14,640 nucleotides of DNA. It comes from Clostridia bacterium. Its GTDB lineage: Bacteria > Bacillota > Clostridia > Christensenellales > CAG-1252. The notes under the pieces were generated by a model. The model searched no databases. It had not been told where the DNA came from and was given only the letters and a program-made list of their open reading frames with translations. The position numbers and the translations under genes were made by a program. This document shows, piece after piece, positions 1 to 6,535 of this stretch (positions within the stretch are counted from its first letter, which is position 1; every line of letters starts with the position of its first letter). The stretch covers positions 1-14,640 of the forward strand of contig JAFTBD010000047.1 in assembly GCA_017455385.1 (NCBI GenBank). Reading direction: 5' to 3'.

Positions 1-941
1 ATATCGACGAGAGTATCTCCGCCACGATGCTGGAGCTCGTGCGCAAAGGGTATATCTCCATCGTGCCCGACGTCAAGGCGAAGAGCGCGCGCGTCACCGT
101 CCTCAAACAGGACGAAAACGACGAGATCCCCACACATCAGAAATACGTCATCGAGATGCTGACCTTCCCGAAAGCGATGGGGGAGAGCTTCACGATGAAG
201 GAACTGGAGAAATACGGCAAGAATAACCCCGGGAAGATGATGAACTGGGTGGATAAATACAGAGCCGCGATCACGAATAAGTCCAAGCGCGACGGCGCCT
301 ATCCGAAGAAAAACACCGTCCTGGATAAGGTGAATCAATTCGTCACCGCGATGGTCGGTTTCGGCATCGCCGTGGTCTTCCTCTCCGGCGTTGCGAATTT
401 CTTCGTCGGGCAGGGAATGTTTTTCTTCGGTATCGGACTGCTCCTCGGCGCCTTGGTCTCCTTTGTATTATTGCGGAATATCAAAACACCGCTCACCGTG
501 TACGGGCAGAGAGAGTACGACAAGCTCCACGCCCTCGGCAAGTATATGCAGGAATTCTCCATGATGGAGGAGCACGAGATCCCCGAGCTCGTGATGTGGG
601 AGGATTATATGATCTTCGCCACCGCAATGGGCATCGCGGACAAGGTCGCGAAACAGCTCGAGATCGCGTATCCCGAGTTCAAGACGATGAGCGAGAGCTC
701 CTTCGACACGAGTGGGCTCCTCATCCTCTATTTCTTCTCCCCCTCTTTCCGCGTGTTGTCGGGATTGAATTTTATCGGCAACGTCTCGAACGTGATGCGC
801 TCCGTGAATATCGCTCAGAGAGCGATGCGCGCGGGACAGATCGCAGGGAAGATCGGCGGCATCGCCGGCGGCAGCGGCGGCAGTGGATTCCACGGAGGTG
901 GGGGAGGGTTCTCCGGCGGTGGCTTCGGAGGCAGGCGCTGA
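1..941 (+). CDS. DUF2207 family membrane protein, C-terminal part (5' truncated by window edge)
   Basis: The reading frame is open from base 3 with no start before the window edge, so this is the C-terminal ~312 residues of a longer protein; the first ATG, at 27, is internal. The region IDESISATMLELVRKGYISI at the edge matches the helical domain typical of DUF2207 proteins. Counting from that ATG, two membrane segments lie at about residues 105-127 and 130-150. A conserved block around ELVMWEDYMIFATAMGIADK (about 187-206) follows. The tail, from about residue 277 to the end, is a glycine-rich run ending GGFGGRR, a hallmark of the family. DUF2207 proteins are membrane-anchored and of unknown biochemical function, with a lipoprotein-like or exported N-terminal domain that is not visible here. 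The stop codon lies inside a 20-bp inverted repeat shared with the downstream spacer, and a terminator follows 40 bases later. Family assignment is fairly sure; function is not known. Confidence 0.85.
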   Translation, partial: IDESISATMLELVRKGYISIVPDVKAKSARVTVLKQDENDEIPTHQKYVIEMLTFPKAMGESFTMKELEKYGKNNPGKMMNWVDKYRAAITNKSKRDGAYPKKNTVLDKVNQFVTAMVGFGIAVVFLSGVANFFVGQGMFFFGIGLLLGALVSFVLLRNIKTPLTVYGQREYDKLHALGKYMQEFSMMEEHEIPELVMWEDYMIFATAMGIADKVAKQLEIAYPEFKTMSESSFDTSGLLILYFFSPSFRVLSGLNFIGNVSNVMRSVNIAQRAMRAGQIAGKIGGIAGGSGGSGFHGGGGGFSGGGFGGRR

Positions 942-1074
942 GCGCATATAAGGGCGCATCTGCTTTGTTACAAACTGCAAGGCGGCGAAATCACGTACAA
1001 GGAGTACGCTCATTCGCCGCCTTTTTTTGTGCCTCGCATCTGCAACCCTTCTCCGCGCTCAGCGCCTGCCTCCG
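926..1074. repeat. Perfect 20-bp inverted repeat flanking the DUF2207 terminator
   Basis: The left arm CGGAGGCAGGCGCTGAGCGC (926-945) contains the last codons and the TGA stop of the DUF2207 gene. The right arm (1055-1074) is its exact reverse complement. The 109 bases between the arms contain the rho-independent terminator. No target-site duplication flanks the arms. It could be a templated inverted duplication of the gene end, or a degenerate small palindromic element. Seen directly; its origin is open. Confidence 0.8.
981..1028 (+). terminator. Rho-independent terminator after DUF2207 gene
   Basis: A 9-bp GC-rich stem GGCGGCGAA (981-989) / TTCGCCGCC (1013-1021) is followed by seven Ts (1022-1028). 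The 23-base loop contains a direct GTAC-AAGGA-GTAC motif whose self-complementary GTAC tetramers could pair with each other. It lies 40 bases after the stop codon. Confidence 0.85.
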
Positions 1075-1310
1075 GGGGATGATGTCGCGCCTGCGGGATT
1101 TTTCGTTGCGCCGCGCCTGAGCACCACTCTCCTCTCTCAGCGACGACCGCTGGGGGTAATTGTTGTGCCTCGCATCTGCACCCCTCTACGGCGTTACCTG
1201 TTTTGTTTCATTTCTCATTCGCCGCCTTTTGTCGAGCCTCGCAGCTGTACCTTTCTAACGCTTCAACGATGTATATGCTATGCTCCTACGGCATTTTTTC
1301 TTGTGCCGCT
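1009..1310 (+). repeat. Array of about five degenerate repeats in the spacer
   Basis: This stretch holds no convincing gene. It repeats a theme of a short CG-rich block, a T-rich run and then a GTGCCTCGCATCTGCA-like block. Copies of the last block sit at 1029-1044 and 1165-1180 (identical 16-mers), with weaker copies near 1108-1132 and 1231-1250 and a partial one near 1294-1310. CTCATTCGCCGCC, the 3' arm of the terminator plus flank, occurs at both 1009-1021 and 1214-1226. The spacing is irregular, about 57-79 bases. It looks like a decaying intergenic repeat family that includes pieces of the upstream terminator. Confidence 0.6.
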
Positions 1311-1340
1311 ATCCGTCGCCGTTTTTTATGTGCAAAACAT

Positions 1341-1369
1341 TTGACAATACCATAGGTATTGCTTATAAT
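1341..1369 (+). promoter_or_regulatory. Consensus sigma-70/SigA promoter of the regulator-pot operon
   Basis: TTGACA (1341-1346) and TATAAT (1364-1369) are both perfect consensus hexamers separated by exactly 17 bases. Transcription would start near 1376, giving a leader of about 93 bases before the regulator's ATG. No other promoter of this quality is seen upstream of potA-potD, so it probably drives the whole operon. Confidence 0.9.
1345..1361. promoter_or_regulatory. 17-bp palindromic operator inside the pot operon promoter
   Basis: CAATACCATAGGTATTG is a perfect inverted repeat (seven-base arms around ATA) filling the spacer between the -35 and -10 hexamers. A dimeric repressor bound here would block RNA polymerase. 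The adjacent XRE-cupin gene is the obvious candidate binder, implying autoregulation and control of potABCD. The palindrome is seen; the binder is inferred. Confidence 0.75.
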
Positions 1370-1383
1370 TGGTTTTGTTTAGA

Positions 1384-1439
1384 AAAAATAAACTTTGGAT
1401 TTAGTACGGTTAGAGTTCGCAAACGGGAAGTTTATTTTT
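1384..1439 (+). promoter_or_regulatory. Inverted repeat in the 5' leader of the pot operon
   Basis: AAAAATAAACTT (1384-1395) and AAGTTTATTTTT (1428-1439) are exact reverse complements separated by 32 bases. They lie between the predicted transcription start and the regulator's ribosome binding site (GAGGAAGGAG, 1451-1460). In RNA this would be a 12-bp, AU-rich hairpin whose 3' arm ends in five Us. It could act in attenuation or mRNA stability, or be an accident of AT-rich sequence. Confidence 0.45.
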
Positions 1440-1468
1440 ACGAAACAAAAGAGGAAGGAGAGTCGGAT

Positions 1469-2002
1469 ATGGAGATCGGAGTCAAGATCAAGGCGCTCAG
1501 GCTGAAAAATAATCTGACGCAAGAGGAACTGGCGGATCGTTGCGAGTTGACGAAAGGCTTTATCAGTCAGCTTGAGAACGACCTCGCGAATCCGTCCATC
1601 GAAACGCTGAATGACATCTTGGTCGTTTTGGGCAGTAATCTCGGCGAGTTTTTTCAGAACGAGGAGAGCGAGCCTCTCGTATTCCATAAGGAAGATTATT
1701 TTTCGAAAGATTACGGTGACAGCCTGACCACTTGGCTCGTCCCGTCGGCGCAGAAGAACGCGATGGAGCCCATTCTCCTTGACCTATTGGAGAAGGGGGC
1801 GAAGGAGACCGATATGCCTCACGAAGGGGAGGAATTCGGCTACGTCGTCGCGGGCAAGATCAAGCTGACGGTCGGTCGCCGCGTCTTCACGGTGGAGAAG
1901 GGCGAGACCTTCTATTACAAAGCGGACAAGAAACATTCCATCGAGAATCTGACGGACAAGAAGGCGACGGTCCTGTGGATCTCCTGCCCGCCTAACTTTT
2001 GA
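1469..2002 (+). CDS. XRE-family transcriptional regulator with C-terminal cupin domain (polyamine regulator type)
   Basis: This is a 177-residue two-domain regulator. Residues ~6-60 form a helix-turn-helix of the Cro/CI (XRE) type, with LTQEELADRCELTKGFISQLE covering the recognition region. Residues ~101-172 form a small cupin barrel, with HEGEEFGYVVAGKI and KGETFYYKADKKH as the two cupin motifs. The start is the ATG at 1469: it is preceded by a strong GGAAGGAG site and begins exactly at the domain, whereas the longer open frame from 1280 runs through the promoter. Proteins of this PuuR-like architecture commonly precede potABCD in Firmicutes and respond to a small ligand bound by the cupin. 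The stop is 14 bases from potA, so the two are co-transcribed. It probably binds the palindrome in its own promoter. The identity of the ligand, polyamine or otherwise, is inferred from context only. Confidence 0.88.
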   Translation: MEIGVKIKALRLKNNLTQEELADRCELTKGFISQLENDLANPSIETLNDILVVLGSNLGEFFQNEESEPLVFHKEDYFSKDYGDSLTTWLVPSAQKNAMEPILLDLLEKGAKETDMPHEGEEFGYVVAGKIKLTVGRRVFTVEKGETFYYKADKKHSIENLTDKKATVLWISCPPNF

Positions 2003-2016
2003 TGAGGAAATGAGAG

Positions 2017-3534
2017 ATGAACTTCTTGGATAAGATAAAAGGATTGTTCGGAAAGAAGCAGGCGCCCGCGGAGACGCCGACGCCCGCTCCTCAGAAGAAG
2101 GGCGAGAATATCATCGAGATCAAAGGGATCACGAAGGTTTTCGACGGTGTGACCGTCCTCGATGATCTCAGTCTCGGCATCAAGCGCGCGCAGTTCGTGA
2201 CGCTCCTCGGTCCCTCGGGCTGCGGCAAGACGACCTTGCTCCGTCTCATAGCGGGCTTCGAGACGCCGACGGAGGGCGAGATCTATATTGAGGGGGTGCC
2301 CATCACGGGCGTGCCGCCTTATAAGCGCCCCGTGAATACCGTTTTCCAGAAATACGCGCTTTTCCCGCACCTCAACGTCTTCAAGAACGTGGCATTCGGG
2401 TTGAAGCTCAAAAAGATCGCGGACCCCACGGCGAAGAAGGGCGTCCGCAAGTACACCAAGCAGGAGATCGCGGATAAGGTCAATCGCGCCTTGAAGCTCG
2501 TCGGTCTCGAGGACTACGGTCACCGCGACGTGAATTCTCTCTCGGGCGGACAGCAACAGCGCGTCGCCATCGCCCGCGCCATCGTTTGCGAGCCCAAGGT
2601 GCTCCTTCTCGACGAGCCGCTCGGCGCATTGGACCTCAAGATGCGCAAAGAGATGCAGATCGAGCTCAAGAAGATGCATGAGGATCTTGGCATCACCTTC
2701 ATTTTCGTCACCCACGATCAGGAAGAGGCGCTCACGATGAGCGACGTGGTGGTCGTCATGAATGACGGCATCATCCAGCAGATCGACCGCCCGAAGAAGA
2801 TCTACGACGAGCCGAAGAATGCTTTCGTGGCGGACTTCATCGGTGAGTCAAACCTCTTGTCCGGGGTGATGGAGAAAGACTACACCATCTCCTTCCTCGG
2901 CAAGACGCTGACCTGCGTGGATAAAGGCTTCGAGAAGAATGAGAGGGTGGACGTCGTCATCCGCCCCGAGGACATCGTCATCAAAGCGGGGCAGAATAAG
3001 GGACATTTCGACGGCGTGGTGATGACCACCGTCTTCAAGGGGACGTATTACGAGATGATCGTCCTCGCATCCGACTACGAGTTCACCGTCCAGTCGCAGT
3101 CCGAGTTTCGCCCGGGCGCGGAGGTCTCCTTGGAGATCGTGCCGGACAGCATTCATATTATGAAGAAGATATTAACCATCAATAAGTACCTCGGCAGCGT
3201 GACGGGGGAGAACCTTGTCTCCTTCTGCGGCGGGGAATTCGAGATCCCGACCGAAGGCTTCGAGACGGGGGACGAGGTGGTGGTGTACGTGCCTTTCGAC
3301 GCGGTGGAGCTCACCGACGACGAGGCGGACGGCGTGATCGGCGCCGCCGTCACCCAGAGCATTTATAAGGGCACCTATTATCAGGTGCAGGTATATACCG
3401 ACACGGATGAGGATTTCTATATAGACACCGCGGACGAGTGGGATATGGACGATCGCGTAGGCGTGAAGATCGACGGCGGGAAAGTCCGTCTCGAAAAGTA
3501 CGAGCCTGCGGCGGACGAAACGGAGGCGGAATAA
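2017..3534 (+). CDS. potA: PotA: spermidine/putrescine ABC transporter ATPase, with extra C-terminal TOBE-like module
   Basis: This cytoplasmic ATPase powers polyamine import through PotB/PotC. All ABC motifs are present: Walker A GPSGCGKTT (65-73), Q-loop in VFQKYALFPH (109-118), signature LSGGQQQR (175-182), Walker B VLLLDEP (195-201) and H-loop VTHD (231-234). A TOBE domain spans about 308-382, including RPEDI. At 505 residues it is well above the ~370 usual for PotA. The excess has three sources: a basic, proline-rich N-terminal extension of ~30 residues, a lysine-rich insert at about 134-148, and ~110 extra C-terminal residues (391-505). The extra C-terminal part resembles the TOBE region: FKGTYYEMIVLASDYEFTV (340-358) aligns with YKGTYYQVQVYTDTDEDFYI (450-469). 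The ATG at 2017 has a GAGGAAA site just upstream. The TAA overlaps the potB ATG by one base. The family call is certain; the role of the second module is unknown. Confidence 0.95.
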   Translation: MNFLDKIKGLFGKKQAPAETPTPAPQKKGENIIEIKGITKVFDGVTVLDDLSLGIKRAQFVTLLGPSGCGKTTLLRLIAGFETPTEGEIYIEGVPITGVPPYKRPVNTVFQKYALFPHLNVFKNVAFGLKLKKIADPTAKKGVRKYTKQEIADKVNRALKLVGLEDYGHRDVNSLSGGQQQRVAIARAIVCEPKVLLLDEPLGALDLKMRKEMQIELKKMHEDLGITFIFVTHDQEEALTMSDVVVVMNDGIIQQIDRPKKIYDEPKNAFVADFIGESNLLSGVMEKDYTISFLGKTLTCVDKGFEKNERVDVVIRPEDIVIKAGQNKGHFDGVVMTTVFKGTYYEMIVLASDYEFTVQSQSEFRPGAEVSLEIVPDSIHIMKKILTINKYLGSVTGENLVSFCGGEFEIPTEGFETGDEVVVYVPFDAVELTDDEADGVIGAAVTQSIYKGTYYQVQVYTDTDEDFYIDTADEWDMDDRVGVKIDGGKVRLEKYEPAADETEAE

Positions 3535-4346
3535 TGACGGAGAAGAAGGCGAAAGTTTTCCGCCCGACGGCATTCGCATTCCCGTACCTTGCGGTGACGG
3601 TGATCTTTGTGATCGTTCCGCTCATTTTGGTCTTGGTCTATGCGTTCCGCGGCTCGGACGGCGGTTTCACCTTTGACAATTTCAGGAAGGTCTTCACCGA
3701 GAAAGAGACGCTCAGTCAGCTCGGGCAGACCATCGGCATCGCGGCGCTCTCCACCTTGATCTGTCTCTTGATCGCCTATCCCGTGGCGTACATTTTGGCG
3801 TCCGAGCCCTTCAAGAAAATCGCCATCCTTTCTCTCCTTTTCATCATCCCGATGTGGATCAACTTCATGCTCCGTATCTTTGCGCTGAAATCGCTCCTTT
3901 CGATGATCGGCGTGGAGAAGAGCTACGGCGCGGCGGTGATCGGTATGGTGTATGATTTCTTCCCGTATATGCTCCTTCCGATCTACACCGTGCTCAGCAA
4001 TATGGATAAAAGTTACGTCGAGGCGTCGCGCGATCTCGGCGCAAACCCCGTTGCGACCTTCTTCAAAGTGACGCTTCCCTTGTCGCTCCCCGGCGTCATC
4101 AGCGGGATCAGTATGATGTTCATGCCGATCTTCAGCTCCTACGCCATCACCGAGGCGATGGGGGATATGGGCACGTCGGTCATCGGCGCGAAGATCGCGA
4201 GCCTGTTCGAGAACCAGTATTACGGCAGTTACGGCTACGGCTCCGCGCTGTCCTTCGTGCTCTTGGTGCTCGTGCTCGTCGTGATGCTCATCGGAAACGT
4301 GCTGACGAATCGTGCTTCGCGCGCGCCTAAAGGAGGAAAAGCGTGA
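3534..4346 (+). CDS. potB: PotB: polyamine ABC transporter permease
   Basis: This is a 270-residue inner-membrane permease of the binding-protein-dependent (MetI-like) fold, with about six membrane segments; the first is at about residues 15-37 and the last at 238-257. The EAA loop that docks onto the ATPase is EASRDLGANPVATFFKVTLP (163-182). The start is the ATG at 3534, which overlaps the potA stop (TAATG) and has a GGAGG site in the potA tail. Upstream in-frame codons are out-of-frame potA sequence. The overlap indicates translational coupling with potA. PotB pairs with PotC to form the channel. Assignment as PotB rather than PotC rests on order and on the EASRDLGA-type loop. No odd residues were noted. 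Confidence 0.94.
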   Translation: MTEKKAKVFRPTAFAFPYLAVTVIFVIVPLILVLVYAFRGSDGGFTFDNFRKVFTEKETLSQLGQTIGIAALSTLICLLIAYPVAYILASEPFKKIAILSLLFIIPMWINFMLRIFALKSLLSMIGVEKSYGAAVIGMVYDFFPYMLLPIYTVLSNMDKSYVEASRDLGANPVATFFKVTLPLSLPGVISGISMMFMPIFSSYAITEAMGDMGTSVIGAKIASLFENQYYGSYGYGSALSFVLLVLVLVVMLIGNVLTNRASRAPKGGKA

Positions 4347-5179
4347 TGAACAAGACTTCGTCCAAAGTTTTTCTCCTGTTCAAGTGGATGGTGCTGATCG
4401 CAGTGCTCATCGCCATTTATCTGCCTCTTTTGATGATCATCCTTTATTCTTTCAGCGCGTCCAAGACGGTGGGCGGCGACCTCGGCGGCTTCACCTTTGT
4501 GCTGTATAAGAACCTTTTCTCGAATACGAAACTCTTGACCGCGCTCAAAAACACCCTCATCATCGGCGTGACCTCCGCGGCGCTTGCGACCGTACTCGGC
4601 ACGACCGCTTCGGTGGGCATCCATTATATGCGGCGCAAGATGAAAACAGTTTCTGACACTGCCTCGCAGATCACCGTCGTGAATGCGGAGATCGTCACCG
4701 CGATGGGCTTTTTCCTTCTGATGATCTTCCTCCGCGATACTGTGCGTCTCCCCATCAATTTCAATCTCGGATGGCTCATCATCGCACACACCGTCATCAC
4801 CACCCCCTACGTGATCCTGACGGTCACGCCGCGCCTCAAGCAACTGAATCCGAATATCCTCGAGGCGAGTATGGACCTCGGCGCGGGACCGATGCGAAGT
4901 CTCTTCACCGTGATGCTCCCGCAACTCGCGGGCGCGATGGTGTCGGGTTTCGCTCTCGCGTTCACCCTCTCGCTCGACGATTTCGTCGTCACGGACATAA
5001 ACTCCAAGGGCGCGGGCATTGAGACCATCTCCACTTACGTCTATTCCGGCATCAAGATGAAGATGCCGATCGACATCCGCGCTCTCTCCACCATCATTTT
5101 CGTGGTGGTGCTGACGGCGCTCATCGTCTTCAACGTCGTCAAGAACAAGAAGGCGAAAGAACAAGCAAAAAAGGCATAA
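4346..5179 (+). CDS. potC: PotC: polyamine ABC transporter permease
   Basis: This 277-residue permease is the partner of PotB. It has a membrane segment at about residues 13-36, further segments through the core and a last one at about 248-265, then a lysine-rich cytoplasmic tail. The EAA loop is EASMDLGAGPMRSLFTVMLP (173-192). SLDDFVVT (209-216) just after it is characteristic of PotC-type permeases. Two starts are possible: the ATG at 4346, chosen for its AGGAGG at 4331-4336 with 9-base spacing, or a GTG one codon earlier at 4343. Either overlaps the potB stop, so translation is coupled. It is followed after 40 bases by potD with no terminator between. Confidence 0.94.
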   Translation: MNKTSSKVFLLFKWMVLIAVLIAIYLPLLMIILYSFSASKTVGGDLGGFTFVLYKNLFSNTKLLTALKNTLIIGVTSAALATVLGTTASVGIHYMRRKMKTVSDTASQITVVNAEIVTAMGFFLLMIFLRDTVRLPINFNLGWLIIAHTVITTPYVILTVTPRLKQLNPNILEASMDLGAGPMRSLFTVMLPQLAGAMVSGFALAFTLSLDDFVVTDINSKGAGIETISTYVYSGIKMKMPIDIRALSTIIFVVVLTALIVFNVVKNKKAKEQAKKA

Positions 5180-5219
5180 AGCCTCTATATAACAGCAAAC
5201 TAAAGAAAGGAGAACTGAA

Positions 5220-6419
5220 ATGAAAAAGATCATATGCGTTTTATTGGTCATCGCCATCGTCTCCGCGCTCTCCGTCACGCTTTTCGCGTGCACGCCGCGC
5301 AGTGAGATATTGAAGCTCTATATGCCCGGCGAATATATCGACGAGGACATCTTCGAGGATTTTGAGGCATGGTACCTCGAAAATACCGGCAAGAAAGTCA
5401 AGGTGAAGATCGAGACGTTCAAGGCAGTGGAAGACATCCACACCGCGGTCGAGGGGAGCAGGGCGGACTACGACCTTTTGTGCCCCAGCGACTATATGGT
5501 GGAGTACCTCATCAAGAAGGATCTCGTGATCCCCTATGATAAGAACATCGTCGGCTCGGTGGACGCCACTCGTTTCGTCGGCGACTATGTCGAACTCGCG
5601 AAACACTATGACCCTGAGTTGAAATACGCCATCCCTTATATGTACGGCACCCTCGGTCTCGTATACGACATCACCAAGACGAACGGCACCAAGATCACGA
5701 GTTGGGATGCCCTCTTCGGCGACACCTACAGGGGACACCGCTCGGTGAAGAAGTCCATGCGTGACGCATATGCGGCGGCGTGCCTCTATAATAACGGCAA
5801 ACTTGCGGCGGGAGACAGGAAGTCGGTGCAGGCGGTGTTCGAGGACACTTCCGCGGCTACGGTGGCGTCGGCGAAATCTGCGCTTCTCGCGGTCAAGAGC
5901 GGCTCCGAGTGGGACACCGACAACGTCAAGTTCGAGATGGCGGCGAATGACAGCAACGTTACGGTCGCGCTGATGTGGTCCTGCGACGCAGGGTACGTGA
6001 TGAACGACTACGAGGACGAGGACGGCAATGAGCAGGAAGGTAACCGCAACCTGTGGTACGTCGTGCCAGATGAGGGCGGCAACGTCTATATCGACAATTT
6101 CGTCATCAGCAAGTACGCGGTGAACGTGGACGCGGCGAACTGGTTCCTGAAATACATCTGTCAGAAGGACGTCGCGATCAAGAACAGCGAGTATTCCGGC
6201 ACGATCAGCGTTGTGAAGGACGCCTACGACGAACTGTACGCATCCTATGTCGAAGATGAAGACGGGATGTTCGAGGGCGTGGACGAAGCGTGGGTCGAGA
6301 TGTTCATCGAAACGATGTTCCCGAGTGAAGAGACTCTCGCGCGTTGCGGCGTGATGAGAGATTACGGTCAGGTAGGGCAGGACGCTGTTTCCTCGATGTG
6401 GGGCGCTATCGTCGGCTGA
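5220..6419 (+). CDS. potD: PotD: polyamine-binding lipoprotein of the ABC importer
   Basis: This 399-residue extracytoplasmic substrate receptor has a lipoprotein signal peptide (residues 1-23) with lipobox LFAC and lipidated Cys24. Family landmarks are GEYIDEDIFEDFEAWY (37-52), YDLLCPSDYMVEYL (84-97), YAIPYMYGTLGLVYD (136-150), ALMWSCDAGYV (250-260) and GGNVYIDNFVISKYA (286-300). From what I know of E. coli PotD, Ser, Tyr and Asp pocket positions are kept (S90, Y92, D292). The aromatic box differs: the tryptophan of the N-terminal NWTEY motif is replaced (YMPGEY) and the tryptophan before the pocket Asp is Tyr290. An acidic insert lies at 263-275. The start has an AAAGGAGA site 7 bases upstream. 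It is the last gene of the operon and ends 20 bases before a terminator. Substrate preference between putrescine and spermidine cannot be told from sequence alone. Confidence 0.93.
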   Translation: MKKIICVLLVIAIVSALSVTLFACTPRSEILKLYMPGEYIDEDIFEDFEAWYLENTGKKVKVKIETFKAVEDIHTAVEGSRADYDLLCPSDYMVEYLIKKDLVIPYDKNIVGSVDATRFVGDYVELAKHYDPELKYAIPYMYGTLGLVYDITKTNGTKITSWDALFGDTYRGHRSVKKSMRDAYAAACLYNNGKLAAGDRKSVQAVFEDTSAATVASAKSALLAVKSGSEWDTDNVKFEMAANDSNVTVALMWSCDAGYVMNDYEDEDGNEQEGNRNLWYVVPDEGGNVYIDNFVISKYAVNVDAANWFLKYICQKDVAIKNSEYSGTISVVKDAYDELYASYVEDEDGMFEGVDEAWVEMFIETMFPSEETLARCGVMRDYGQVGQDAVSSMWGAIVG

Positions 6420-6436
6420 TAAGCAAATAATGAATG

Positions 6437-6476
6437 AAAGCGCACTATGTTTTGTAAAACGTAGTGCGCTTTTTTT
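6437..6476 (+). terminator. Rho-independent terminator closing the pot operon
   Basis: A 13-bp stem (one T-G wobble) has arms 6440-6452 and 6457-6469 and a 4-base loop TGTA, followed by seven Ts (6470-6476). It lies between the convergent potD and AEC permease genes. The A-rich 5' flank is short, so it should act mainly on the + strand. Confidence 0.93.
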
Positions 6477-6535
6477 GATGAGGTGAGGATGTATTATTTA
6501 TCCGCAACTTGCCGACAGGCGAATTTCACCATCTC

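Noticed and set aside
926..1074. MITE with 20-bp terminal inverted repeats
   Set aside because: No target-site duplication, and the left arm is coding sequence of a conserved family tail, so insertion as a unit is not supported; the inverted repeat itself is kept as a finding.
1027..1344. 105-residue + strand open frame in the spacer
   Set aside because: It is built from the degenerate repeats, lacks a ribosome binding site, runs through the consensus promoter, and its peptide is low-complexity with no domain.
1280..1468. N-terminal extension of the XRE-cupin regulator
   Set aside because: It would place the promoter hexamers inside the gene; the strong ribosome binding site is at 1451-1460 for the ATG at 1469.
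4235..5293. 352-residue - strand open frame opposite potC
   Set aside because: Charged, repetitive composition; antisense to potB, potC and potD, which have clear motifs and ribosome binding sites.
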